A DNA stretch of 64,000 nt from contig NZ_CP033966.1 of NCBI RefSeq assembly GCF_003854895.1, positions 248,001 to 312,000 of the forward strand, read 5' to 3'. Positions within the stretch are counted from its first letter, which is position 1, and the number at the start of each line of letters is the position of its first letter. A program made the translations under genes and the position numbers. This document shows positions 33,576 through 41,836 of the stretch, piece after piece. The stretch is from Pigmentiphaga sp. H8. GTDB lineage: Bacteria; Pseudomonadota; Gammaproteobacteria; Burkholderiales; Burkholderiaceae_B. Under the pieces are notes generated by a model. The model ran no database searches and was not told where the DNA came from. It worked only from the letters and a program-made list of their open reading frames with translations.

Positions 33576-33589
33576 GCGATTCTCGGGAG

Positions 33590-33643
33590 TTATCGGAATT
33601 GTCCTGTCGATAATCTTCTTCCCCCCTGCGCCTGTCAATAATC
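33590..33643. promoter_or_regulatory. Repeat cluster in the LysR/ACAD divergent promoter
   Basis: TTATCG (33590-33595) and CGATAA (33608-33613) form an inverted repeat. CCTGTCGATAATC (33603-33615) is repeated directly as CCTGTCAATAATC (33631-33643), 28 bases apart. Such paired sites on one face of the helix fit a tetrameric LysR protein binding recognition and activation half-sites. Confidence 0.5.
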
Positions 33644-33665
33644 CTGGCAAAACCAGGAGAGCACG

Positions 33666-34829
33666 GTGGATGATTCCCAGGGCAAGACCGATATCGACGA
33701 ACTGCGCGCCACGCTGCGGCGCTACCTGACGGAGGAACTGCTGCCCTTCGAGCGGGCGTCCGGATTCACCTACGAAGACAAGTTCAGCAAGGAGACCGTG
33801 CGCAAGGTCTGGCGGCGGTCGCGCGAACTGGGGCTGTACGGCCCGCAGCTGCCGCCCGAGCTGGGAGGCCGGGGCCTGTCGGTATCCGACCTGTGCCGGC
33901 TCAAGGACGATGTGGCTGCTTCGGGCGCCATCCTCTTCCCCCACGTGCTGGGAGACTGGGGCGGGCCCTCGCGCATCGGCAATCTGGTGCGCCACGCCAC
34001 GCCCGAGCAGGTCGAACGCTACATCCTGCCCGTGGTGCGAGGCGAGAAGGGTTCGTGCTTCGCGATGACCGAGCCGCAGTCGGGTTCGGATGCCGCCAGC
34101 ATCCGAACCCGGGCCGTCGTGGACGGCGACGACTACGTCATCACGGGCCACAAGCACTACATCAGCGCCTCGACTTTCGCGGACTTCGCCGTGACCATGT
34201 GCGTGACCGATCCGGACAAGGGTGCCGACGGGATCTCGGCCATTTTCGTCGACCTGGATAGCCCGGGCGTGTCATTAACCTACGACTGCCTGCCCATGAC
34301 CGGCCAGCACGTCGATGCGGACATCGTGTTCGACGGCGTGCGCGTGCCGCGCGCCAACCTGATCGGCAAGGAAGGACAGGGGTTCCGCATCGCCATGGAC
34401 CGCGTCAGCGTCAACCGCCTGCTGCATTGCCCGACGATGATCGGCCTGGCGCGGCAGGCCTACCGGCTGGCCCTGGACTACGCCAAGACGCGCCAGCAGT
34501 TCGGCGGCCCCATCAGCCGCTTCCAGGCCATTCAGCACATGCTGGCCGACATGGCCACCGGCCTCTACGCTTGCGAAGGCATGGTCCAGGCCGCCGCCGC
34601 GCTGGCGGACAGCGGCAGGGACGTACGGCGCGAGGCCTCCATGTGCAAGCTCTTCGTTTCCGAGACCTGCTTCCAGATCGCCGACAAGGCCATGCAGATC
34701 CACGGCAACGTCGGCGTGACGAAGAACCATCCGGTGGAATTCATCTTCCGCCGCCTGCGCCTGTACCGTATCGTGACCGGTACCAGCGAGATCCAGCGCA
34801 ACACCATCGCCAAGTCCATACTGGCGTGA
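33666..34829 (+). CDS. Acyl-CoA dehydrogenase
   Basis: A 387-residue FAD enzyme of the ACAD family. It shows the N-terminal helical domain, CFAMTEPQSGSDAASIRTRA (first ACAD signature), KHYISASTFADFAVTMCVTD, DRVSVNRLLHCPTMIGLARQAYRLALDYAKTRQQFGGPISRFQAIQHMLADMA, and the C-terminal IHGNVGVTKNHPVEFIFRRLRLYRIVTGTSEIQRNTIA (second signature). The catalytic base cannot be assigned safely because subfamilies place it differently. The GTG at 33666 has AGGAGAG upstream. The CoA-transferase begins 14 bases after its stop, and together they suggest activation by CoA transfer followed by alpha,beta-dehydrogenation. Confidence 0.9.
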   Translation: MDDSQGKTDIDELRATLRRYLTEELLPFERASGFTYEDKFSKETVRKVWRRSRELGLYGPQLPPELGGRGLSVSDLCRLKDDVAASGAILFPHVLGDWGGPSRIGNLVRHATPEQVERYILPVVRGEKGSCFAMTEPQSGSDAASIRTRAVVDGDDYVITGHKHYISASTFADFAVTMCVTDPDKGADGISAIFVDLDSPGVSLTYDCLPMTGQHVDADIVFDGVRVPRANLIGKEGQGFRIAMDRVSVNRLLHCPTMIGLARQAYRLALDYAKTRQQFGGPISRFQAIQHMLADMATGLYACEGMVQAAAALADSGRDVRREASMCKLFVSETCFQIADKAMQIHGNVGVTKNHPVEFIFRRLRLYRIVTGTSEIQRNTIAKSILA

Positions 34830-34843
34830 TCGGGGAAACACGG

Positions 34844-35995
34844 ATGTTCGCCTCCACATGCCTGAGCGGCCGCGTCGTGCTCGACCTGGGCCAACTGCAC
34901 CCGGGGCCCCAGGCGGCCTTCACGCTGGGCCAGCTGGGCGCGACCGTGATCAAGGTGGAGCGTCCGGACGGCGGCGACGCGGCACGAGCCCTGGGGGCGG
35001 AAACCTTCGCCAAGTACAACCGCGGCAAGCTGTCCATCGCGCTCGACCTGAAACGTGCCGAGGACCGCGAGCTTCTGCTCGCACTGGCCAGCAGGAGCCA
35101 CGCGCTGGTCGAGAACTTCCGCCCCGGCGTGATGGAGCGGCTGGGGCTGGGCTATGCGCGGTTGTCCGCGGCCAATCCCGCGCTGGTCATGTGTTCGATC
35201 TCGGGCTACGGGCAGGACGGACCCTACGCGGCCCGGCCCGGTCACGACATGAATTTCCTGGCCGGCGCGGGATATTGGGCGGTGCCGTCGCAGATCGACG
35301 ACGTGGTGGCCCGCCCACGCGTGCGGCTGTCGGACTACTGCGGTTCGATGTATGCGGCGCTGGCCCTGGTCGTGGCCATGATGACCGCAAGGGAAAGCGG
35401 GCGCGGCGAACACCTGGACCTGTCGCTGCAGGATGCGATGACGGCCTGGACCGCGCCGGGCATCGACGCGCTGCGCCATACCGGCACCGACGTGGAGGGG
35501 CTGGACCACGTGATGCCCGACAATGACGTGTTCCGCACCGCCGACGGCCGCCATCTGGTCCTGGGCATCCTGGAGGACAAGTTCTGGCTGGCGCTGTCCG
35601 ACGTGCTGGCGCCGCTGTGCCCGGGCCTGGACGCGGCGGAGTACCGCACGCGCCGGGGGCGACTGGCGAACAAGCGCGAACTGTCGTCGCGCCTCAAGGC
35701 CTTGATCGCCTCTCGCACGCTGGCGCAGTGGGCGGCGCTGCTGGATCCGGAGCTCATCCCGTGGACACCGGTTCCCCAGCCGCACGAATGGCTGGACGAC
35801 GCGCACGTGCGCGCGCGGGGCATGGTGCAACGCCATCCAGACGGTGGGCTAGACTTGCGTTTCCCGGTCCGTTTTTCCGGACACTGGGCGCCCGCGTCCG
35901 GTACGGCTCCGGCGCTGGACCAGCACCGCGCCGGCATCCTGGCCTGGCTGGCCGGCGGCGCGATGCCCAGCAAGGAGGAATCTTCATGTTCCTGA
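34844..35995 (+). CDS. Class III (Frc/CaiB-type) CoA-transferase
   Basis: A 383-residue CoA-transferase with the interlocked-dimer family pattern: VVLDLGQLHPGPQAAFTLGQLGATVIKVERPDGGD, NRGKLSIALDLK, VENFRPGVMERLGLGYARL, ISGYGQDGPYAARPGHDMNFLAGAGY and GRGEHLDLSLQDAM. Asp135 in RPGHD is the expected catalytic residue that forms the aspartyl-CoA mixed anhydride. It probably moves CoA between an unidentified acid and succinyl-CoA or acetyl-CoA to supply the adjacent acyl-CoA dehydrogenase. Its last 10 bases overlap the sdaA start, which indicates one transcript. Confidence 0.88.
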   Translation: MFASTCLSGRVVLDLGQLHPGPQAAFTLGQLGATVIKVERPDGGDAARALGAETFAKYNRGKLSIALDLKRAEDRELLLALASRSHALVENFRPGVMERLGLGYARLSAANPALVMCSISGYGQDGPYAARPGHDMNFLAGAGYWAVPSQIDDVVARPRVRLSDYCGSMYAALALVVAMMTARESGRGEHLDLSLQDAMTAWTAPGIDALRHTGTDVEGLDHVMPDNDVFRTADGRHLVLGILEDKFWLALSDVLAPLCPGLDAAEYRTRRGRLANKRELSSRLKALIASRTLAQWAALLDPELIPWTPVPQPHEWLDDAHVRARGMVQRHPDGGLDLRFPVRFSGHWAPASGTAPALDQHRAGILAWLAGGAMPSKEESSCS

Positions 35996-37338
35996 GCGTG
36001 TTCGATCTCTACAAGATCGGAATCGGTCCTTCCAGTTCGCATACCGTTGGTCCGATGAAGGCGGCGGCTGCGTTCGCGCGAGGCCTGGCCGGCATTGCCG
36101 GCGACGTCGCGGGCGTGACCGTGGACCTGCACGGTTCACTGGCGCTGACCGGCCGTGGGCATGGCACCGACCGGGCCGTGCTGCTGGGCCTGGAAGGCAA
36201 CGAGCCCGAATCGGTGGATACCGCCGCCATCGCGGGCACCCTGGCGCGCATCCGCGAGACCGGCCGGCTGCGGCTGGCCGGCGTGCGCGACATCCCCTTC
36301 CACGAAGTCGACCACCTGCGCTTTCACCGCAGGGCGCTGCCCTATCACCCCAACGGCATGCGTTTCGCCGCTCATGCGGCATCCGGCGCGACGCTGGCCG
36401 AGCGGACCTGCTATTCGGTAGGCGGCGGCTTCGTCGTCGACGAGGGCGGGGCCGTGGAGACGGACCGCGCCGCTCCCGCCCATCCCTTCCGCTGCGGCGC
36501 GGAACTGCTGGCCATGTGCGAGAGCTCGGGCCTGAGTGTGGCCGGCCTGGTCGCGCGCAATGAAGAGGCGTGGCGGTCCGCCGACGAACTCAGGCGTGGC
36601 CTCATGAACCTGTGGGAGGTCATGAAGAATTGTGTGGAACGGGGATGTCGCGCCCAGGGCGACCTGCCCGGGCCGCTGGGTCTGGCGCGCCGCGCCCCGG
36701 CGCTGCGCCGCCAGCTCGAATCGGAGCCCCTGGCGAGCGACGGCGTGGCGGCGCTCGACTGGCTGGGACTGTACGCCCTGGCGGTCTGCGAGGAAAACGC
36801 CGCGGGCGGACGCATGGTGACCGCGCCGACGAACGGCGCGGCCGGCATCCTTCCCGCGCTGCTGCACTACTACGTGCGCTTCGTGCCCGGCGCGAACGAG
36901 GACGGCGTGGCCGCCTTCCTGCTGACGGCGGCCGGGATAGGCATGCTCTACAAGCTGAACGCCTCCCTATCCGGTGCGGAGGTCGGCTGCCAGGGCGAAG
37001 TGGGCGTGGCCTGCTCGATGGGGGCGGCAGGCCTGGCGGCGGTGATGGGCGGTACGCCCCGGCAGGTCGAATACGCCGCCGAGATCGGCATGGAGCACAA
37101 TCTGGGACTGACCTGCGACCCCATAGGCGGCCTGGTACAGGTGCCGTGCATCGAGCGCAACGCGATGGGAGCGGTCAAGGCGCTGAACGCCGCGCGCATG
37201 GCGCTCAGGACGGATGGCAGGCATCGGGTGTCGCTGGACGAGGTCATCAAGACCATGATGGACACAGGCGCCGATATGAAGGACAAGTACAAGGAGACCG
37301 CCAGGGGCGGTCTGGCGATCAACGTCGTGGCCTGTTAG
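35986..37338 (+). CDS. sdaA: L-serine dehydratase (ammonia-lyase), iron-sulfur type
   Basis: Deaminates L-serine to pyruvate using a 4Fe-4S cluster. The 450-residue single-chain form begins MFLSVFDLYKIGIGPSSSHTVGPMKAA (beta domain). The alpha domain carries GGRMVTAPTNGAAGILPALLHYY, the cysteine-containing GCQGEVGVACSMGAAGLAAVMGG, and LTCDPIGGLVQVPCIERNAMGAVKA. These cysteines are the cluster ligands known from SdaA enzymes. AAGGAGGAA lies just before the ATG, inside the CoA-transferase gene. Its presence in a catabolic operon with a sulfatase, rather than alone or with serine transport, is unusual. The operon's substrate may release serine. Confidence 0.92.
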   Translation: MFLSVFDLYKIGIGPSSSHTVGPMKAAAAFARGLAGIAGDVAGVTVDLHGSLALTGRGHGTDRAVLLGLEGNEPESVDTAAIAGTLARIRETGRLRLAGVRDIPFHEVDHLRFHRRALPYHPNGMRFAAHAASGATLAERTCYSVGGGFVVDEGGAVETDRAAPAHPFRCGAELLAMCESSGLSVAGLVARNEEAWRSADELRRGLMNLWEVMKNCVERGCRAQGDLPGPLGLARRAPALRRQLESEPLASDGVAALDWLGLYALAVCEENAAGGRMVTAPTNGAAGILPALLHYYVRFVPGANEDGVAAFLLTAAGIGMLYKLNASLSGAEVGCQGEVGVACSMGAAGLAAVMGGTPRQVEYAAEIGMEHNLGLTCDPIGGLVQVPCIERNAMGAVKALNAARMALRTDGRHRVSLDEVIKTMMDTGADMKDKYKETARGGLAINVVAC

Positions 37339-37446
37339 GGGCCGCGCCGCCATTGCGTTTTCTTATATCCCCTTCGCGAGACGGTAGTACCCGCGTCCCG
37401 CCGCCGCGCTCTACAGTGCCCGCAGGCTTACGCTGCCGCAGGCACC

Positions 37447-39012
37447 ATGAAACCCAACTTCCTCGTCTTCATCGTCGACCAACTGTGCGCCTCCCATCTG
37501 GGATGCTACGGCAATGACCGCATCGACACGTCCAACATCGATGCCCTGGCCCGCGCGGGCTGGCGCGCCGACGACTGCAACGTCGCCACGCCCATCTGCA
37601 TGCCGAACCGGGCCAGCCTGCTGACGGGCCGGATGCCGTCGGTGCACGGCGTGCGCCACAACGGCATCCCGCTTTCGCTGGGCGCGCGCACCTTCGTCGA
37701 CGCGCTGCGCGAGGCAGGCTACATGACTTCGCTGATCGGGAAGTCGCACCTGCAGAACATGACGGCCAAGCCGCCCCTGCCGGCGCCGGGCGCACCGCGC
37801 TGGCCGCGGGATGCCGAGGCCGCCTTTCCCGGCGATTACCAGCAGGAATGCGTGGCCACCTGGCACGGGAACGACGAGGCCGCCGTGGCGACGCCGTTCT
37901 ACGGTTTCGACCATGTGGAACTGGCCATCGAGCACGGCGACCAGGCCGAAGGGCACTACCGCCGGTGGCTGCGCGCCAACCATCCCGGGCTGGCGGACCG
38001 CGTGGGTCCCGGCCATGCCATCCCCGCGCCCGACTACGTGCTGGCCTCGGTCGGGCAGGCCTGGCGGTCCCGGCTACCCGAAGCCTGCCACCCCACGGCC
38101 TGGATCGCCGACCGGACCATCGAGCGTCTGCGGGCGGCCAAGGAGGCCGGGCGGCCTTTCTTCGCCTATTGTTCCTTTCCCGATCCGCACCACCCCTACA
38201 CGCCGCCGGGGCGCTACTGGGACATGTACAAGCCGGAAGAGGTCGCGCTGCCCGCGTCCTTCCATTCCCAGGATCCGCCGCCCCACGTGCGCTGGCTGCG
38301 CGAGCAGCGCGACCGCGGCCAGGCGGTCAAGCACACCATGGCGTGCTTCGCCGCCACCGAACGCGAGGCCCGGGAAGCCATCGCGCTGGGCCAGGGATCG
38401 CTCAGCTTCATCGATGCCCAGATCGGCCGGGTGATGGCGCAGTTGCGCGCGCTGGGACTGGAGGACGACACCGTGGTGGTGTTCACCAGCGACCACGGCG
38501 AGTTCGCGGGGGACCACCAGTTGCTGTTCAAGGGCTCCTTGCATTACCGCAGCCTGATCCGCACGCCGCTGGTGTGGCGCGATCCCGCCGGGCAGGCGGG
38601 CGGGGTGCACGGCGGGCTGCTGTCCACCATCGACATCGCGCCCACGATACTGGAGCGTGCCGGCGTGCCGGCCTACAACGGCATCCAGGGCCGGTCGTTC
38701 CTGGCCGGCACGCAAGGGAGCGATGCGGCCGGCCGCGAGGCCGTGGTGATCGAAGAGGACGGCCAGCGGACGTACTTCGGCTTCGATGCGCCGGTGCGCA
38801 TGCGCACGCTGCTGACGGCGGGACACCGGCTCAGCGTCTATCGCGGCGTCGAGTGGGGGGAACTGTACGACCGTGCCGAGGATCCGCACGAGACCCGCAA
38901 CCTCTGGCACGATCCCGCCGCGGCGGCGTTGAAGGCCGGATTGATGGAAAGACTGGCGCGGGAAATGATGGACCTCATGGACACCCATCCCGCGCCGACC
39001 GCCGTGGCGTGA
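37447..39012 (+). CDS. Sulfatase (formylglycine-dependent, alkaline phosphatase superfamily)
   Basis: A 521-residue hydrolase. The metal-binding Asp in FIVDQL (Asp11) is followed by ATPICMPNRASLLTG, where Cys51-x-Pro-x-Arg55 is the sulfatase motif whose cysteine becomes formylglycine. GKSHLQNM, FVFTSDHGEFAGDHQLLFKG-type metal ligands (in VVVFTSDHGEFAGD) and a C-terminal substrate-capping region complete the fold. No signal peptide is seen, so it acts in the cytoplasm on an imported sulfate ester or possibly a phosphonate monoester, since the same motif serves PMH enzymes. A formylglycine-generating enzyme must be encoded elsewhere. About 110 bases separate it from sdaA, and the Bug gene follows 35 bases later. 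Confidence 0.87.
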   Translation: MKPNFLVFIVDQLCASHLGCYGNDRIDTSNIDALARAGWRADDCNVATPICMPNRASLLTGRMPSVHGVRHNGIPLSLGARTFVDALREAGYMTSLIGKSHLQNMTAKPPLPAPGAPRWPRDAEAAFPGDYQQECVATWHGNDEAAVATPFYGFDHVELAIEHGDQAEGHYRRWLRANHPGLADRVGPGHAIPAPDYVLASVGQAWRSRLPEACHPTAWIADRTIERLRAAKEAGRPFFAYCSFPDPHHPYTPPGRYWDMYKPEEVALPASFHSQDPPPHVRWLREQRDRGQAVKHTMACFAATEREAREAIALGQGSLSFIDAQIGRVMAQLRALGLEDDTVVVFTSDHGEFAGDHQLLFKGSLHYRSLIRTPLVWRDPAGQAGGVHGGLLSTIDIAPTILERAGVPAYNGIQGRSFLAGTQGSDAAGREAVVIEEDGQRTYFGFDAPVRMRTLLTAGHRLSVYRGVEWGELYDRAEDPHETRNLWHDPAAAALKAGLMERLAREMMDLMDTHPAPTAVA

Positions 39013-39047
39013 GCCGCGGGCTATTCACGACAAACATGGAAGAGACG

Positions 39048-40025
39048 ATGCGAAGCAGACCGATAACCCTGGCGGCGCGGGCCATCGCGCTGGCGCTGGC
39101 CGCCTGCGCGGCCGGCGCGCAGGCCGAGACCTGGCCGGCCAAGCCGATACGCCTGATCGTGCCCGGTGCGCCGGGTACTCCCGCGGACACGGCCGCGCGC
39201 AGCCTGGCCGATGCCGCGGCCGACAAGCTCGGGCAGCCGATGGTGGTCGAGAATCGCGCCGGCGCGCAGGGCACCCTGGGCCTGGGCGCACTGATCAAGT
39301 CCGCTCCCGACGGCTACACCATAGGCATGGTCACGATGCAGCTGAGCGCGATACCGGCGCTGCGCAAGCAGGCGCCGTTCGACCTCGGCCGCGATATCGC
39401 CCCCATCGTGCAGATGACCACGGAAAGTCCCGTCTTCGTCGTGCGGCGCGACCTGCCGGTGCGCACGATGAAGGAGTTCGTGGCGTATGCCAAGGCTCAC
39501 CCGGGAGACCTCACCTATGGCACGCCCGGCCCCGGCTCGCCCGCGCACCTGGGCGTGGAGCTGGTGGGGCGCTCGTTCGGCCTGCAACTCCGGCACGTGC
39601 CGTACAAGAGCATATCCATGGCGTTGACCGACGTGGCGGGCGGCCAGATCGACGCGGCGCTGGCCGGGTCCGCCGCGGCATTGACGGGGCTGGCCACGGG
39701 CCGCATCAAGGCCCTGGCGGTCGCCTCGCCGGTCCGGCTCAAGGCCCTGCCCGACGTGCCCACGCTGGCCGAAGCGGGCCTGCCCGACGTGGACATACGC
39801 GGGTGGGTCGGCCTGGTGGCGCCCGCGGGTACGCCGTCCGCCATCGTCGATCAGTTGAATGCCGCTTTCAACCAGGCGCTGGCGCGGCCCGAGGTACGGG
39901 AGCGGCTGCAGTCGGTGGGCGCGGAGGCGGCGGGCGGCACGCCGGCGCGATTCGGCGCGTTCATCGCCGCGGAAGCGGCTCGCTGGCGGGGCGTGATCGA
40001 AGCGGCGCACATCTCGGCCGATTGA
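39048..40025 (+). CDS. Bug-family (TctC) periplasmic substrate-binding protein
   Basis: A 325-residue precursor. The signal peptide MRSRPITLAARAIALALAACAAGAQA leads to the Bug core ETWPAKPIRLIVPGAPGTPADTAARSLADAAADKLGQPMVVENRAGAQGTLGLGALIKSAPDGYTIGMV. HPGDLTYGTPGPGSPAHLGVELV, HVPYKSISMALTDVAGGQ and LPDVPTLAEAGLPDVDIRGWVGLVAPAGTP follow. The ATG at 39048 is preferred over 39036 because GGAAGAG precedes it. Coming directly after the sulfatase it likely captures the sulfate ester or product used by that operon. Its end faces a convergent LysR gene 13 bases away. Confidence 0.9.
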   Translation: MRSRPITLAARAIALALAACAAGAQAETWPAKPIRLIVPGAPGTPADTAARSLADAAADKLGQPMVVENRAGAQGTLGLGALIKSAPDGYTIGMVTMQLSAIPALRKQAPFDLGRDIAPIVQMTTESPVFVVRRDLPVRTMKEFVAYAKAHPGDLTYGTPGPGSPAHLGVELVGRSFGLQLRHVPYKSISMALTDVAGGQIDAALAGSAAALTGLATGRIKALAVASPVRLKALPDVPTLAEAGLPDVDIRGWVGLVAPAGTPSAIVDQLNAAFNQALARPEVRERLQSVGAEAAGGTPARFGAFIAAEAARWRGVIEAAHISAD

Positions 40026-40038
40026 CGCGGTCCGCGCC

Positions 40039-40944
40039 TCAGGGCAGCGTCGCTTCCAGGCGCTCCCGCAGCAGCCGCGCGAGGATGGCCTCGGCCGCGA
40101 TGATCGCGCCCGTCTTCATGACGCTGTCGTTCAGCGCCACGACCACCTGGCGCGTCAGGCGCGGTTCGTCCAGCGGCGCATAGGCGAGTCCGGCATTTCC
40201 CGCGCGGCGCGCGGCCACCGATTCGGCCAGCAGGGTGGCGGCCGTGCCAGTGGCGCAGACGTCCAGCAGCGCTTTCGAGTCCTCGATGCCGCCCACGATG
40301 TCCAGCGCCACGCCACGCCTGGCCGCTTCCTCGCGCAGCATGCGATGGCTGGGCTGCATCGACGACAGGATCAGCGGGATGCCGGACAGCTGTTCCAGCC
40401 GGATCGGAGCAGGGTGAAGATCGACCAGCGGCCGGGGCCCGACCAGGCACAGGCGCTCTCGGTAGAGCAGGGTCGCGGGAGCGCACTTTTCATGCGCGGC
40501 ATGGACCTGCATGGCGATGTCCAATTGCGAGGCGCGCAGCCGCTGGCGCAGCTCGTCGGAATACCCGACCACGATTTCCGGCGTGACCGCCGGCAGTTCC
40601 TGCTTGATGGCCAGGTACAGCGGCGTGGCGACTATGGGTGCCACGGATTTCAGGATGCCGATGGACACGCAGCCCTGGGCATGCCCCGCTTTCTCGCGCA
40701 CCGCCGCACGGGCCGATTCCAGCTGCTTCACGATGGCCGCGGCTCGCGCGTACAGTTCCGTGCCGGCTTCGGTGACCGCGATGCCGCTGGGGCCGCGCAC
40801 GAACAACTGCACCTCCAATTCCTGTTCCAGGTCCGCCAGCCGCTGGCTTAGCGCGGGCTGGGCCACGTGCAGCCGGCGCGAGGCCTCGGACAGGCTGCCG
40901 CCCTCGACCATGGCCATGAAATAGCGCAGGTGGCGGATGTCCAT
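40039..40944 (-). CDS. LysR-type regulator
   Basis: A 301-residue LTTR beginning MDIRHLRYFMAMVEGGSLSEASRRLHVAQPALSQRLADLEQELEVQLFVRGPSGIAVTEAG, with effector domain from CVSIGILKSVAPIVATPLYLAIKQELPAVTPEIVVGYSDELRQRL. The pattern places it near the NAC/CynR-like group. It lies 22 bases downstream of the exonuclease III gene on the same strand and converges with the sulfatase-linked Bug gene. The target is not evident. The Bug operon or a distant locus are both possible. Confidence 0.87.
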   Translation of the reverse strand: MDIRHLRYFMAMVEGGSLSEASRRLHVAQPALSQRLADLEQELEVQLFVRGPSGIAVTEAGTELYARAAAIVKQLESARAAVREKAGHAQGCVSIGILKSVAPIVATPLYLAIKQELPAVTPEIVVGYSDELRQRLRASQLDIAMQVHAAHEKCAPATLLYRERLCLVGPRPLVDLHPAPIRLEQLSGIPLILSSMQPSHRMLREEAARRGVALDIVGGIEDSKALLDVCATGTAATLLAESVAARRAGNAGLAYAPLDEPRLTRQVVVALNDSVMKTGAIIAAEAILARLLRERLEATLP

Positions 40945-40966
40945 GGCGGCGCGCAGCGCGGCGGGG

Positions 40967-41764
40967 TCAGGCCAGCTTCCAGTCGTAGTCGACCGTCAGC
41001 GGCGCGTGATCGGAAAACCGCTCTTCCTTGTAGATGGCCGCCGCCTTCGCCGTGCCGGCGATGCCCGGCGTGGCGATCTGGTAGTCGATGCGCCACCCGA
41101 CGTTCTTGGCCCAGGCCTGGCCCCGGTTGCTCCACCAGGTATAGGCCTCGCCGGTGGTCTCCGGATGCAGCCGGCGGTACACGTCCACCCAGCCGATCTC
41201 GTCGAACACCTTGGTCAGCCAGGCCCGTTCCTCGGGCAGGAAGCCGCTGTTCTTCTGGTTGCTCTTCCAGTTCTTCAGGTCGATTTCCTGGTGCGCGATG
41301 TTCCAGTCGCCGCAGATGACGAACTCGCGCCCGGTGTCGCGGTGTTCGGCCATCAGGCCCGTGAGCCAGGGCGCGAAGCGATCCAGGAAGCGGTACTTGG
41401 CCTGCTGGCGTTCGTCGCCGCTGCTGCCCGAGGGCAGGTAGGCGCTGACCACGGAAAGGCCGGGCCAGTCGATGCGCAGGATGCGGCCCTCGGCGTCGAA
41501 CTCTTCCTTGTCGAAGCCGATGACGACCGATTCGCAGGCGCGTTTTACATAGGCGCCCACGCCGCTGTAGCCCTTTTTCTGCGCCGGGAAGAAATGGCCT
41601 TCGTAGCCCGGCGGATGGCGCATGTCGTCGGTCAGGTCGGCGTCCTGGGCCTTCAGTTCCTGCAGGCAGACGACGTCGGCGCCGGTGGCGCCCAGCCAGG
41701 GGAAGAAGCCTTTGCGGGAGGCCGAACGGATACCGTTGAGGTTGATGGAAACGATGCGCAGCAA
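40967..41764 (-). CDS. xth: Exodeoxyribonuclease III (AP endonuclease, ExoA/XthA type)
   Basis: A 265-residue Mg-dependent DNA-repair nuclease cutting at abasic sites. Motifs in order: ISINLNGIRSA with the start MLRIVSINLNGIRSASRKGFF, VVCLQELKAQ (metal Glu), YSGVGAYVKR, SAYLPSGSSGDERQQAKYRF, CGDWNIAH (catalytic Asp/Asn), WWSNRGQAWAKNVGWRIDYQIATPG, and the terminal FSDHAPLTVDYDW with the catalytic SDH. The closest type is the betaproteobacterial ExoA. It is a housekeeping gene embedded in an otherwise accessory region and may be a surviving core-genome island between inserted catabolic cassettes. Confidence 0.94.
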   Translation of the reverse strand: MLRIVSINLNGIRSASRKGFFPWLGATGADVVCLQELKAQDADLTDDMRHPPGYEGHFFPAQKKGYSGVGAYVKRACESVVIGFDKEEFDAEGRILRIDWPGLSVVSAYLPSGSSGDERQQAKYRFLDRFAPWLTGLMAEHRDTGREFVICGDWNIAHQEIDLKNWKSNQKNSGFLPEERAWLTKVFDEIGWVDVYRRLHPETTGEAYTWWSNRGQAWAKNVGWRIDYQIATPGIAGTAKAAAIYKEERFSDHAPLTVDYDWKLA

Positions 41765-41836
41765 GGCCGGCTCCTGGAAAAACGGATGACTGGCCGAATT
41801 CTACGCGTTCTGTCCGCCGTGCTGGCAGCTGTGCGT

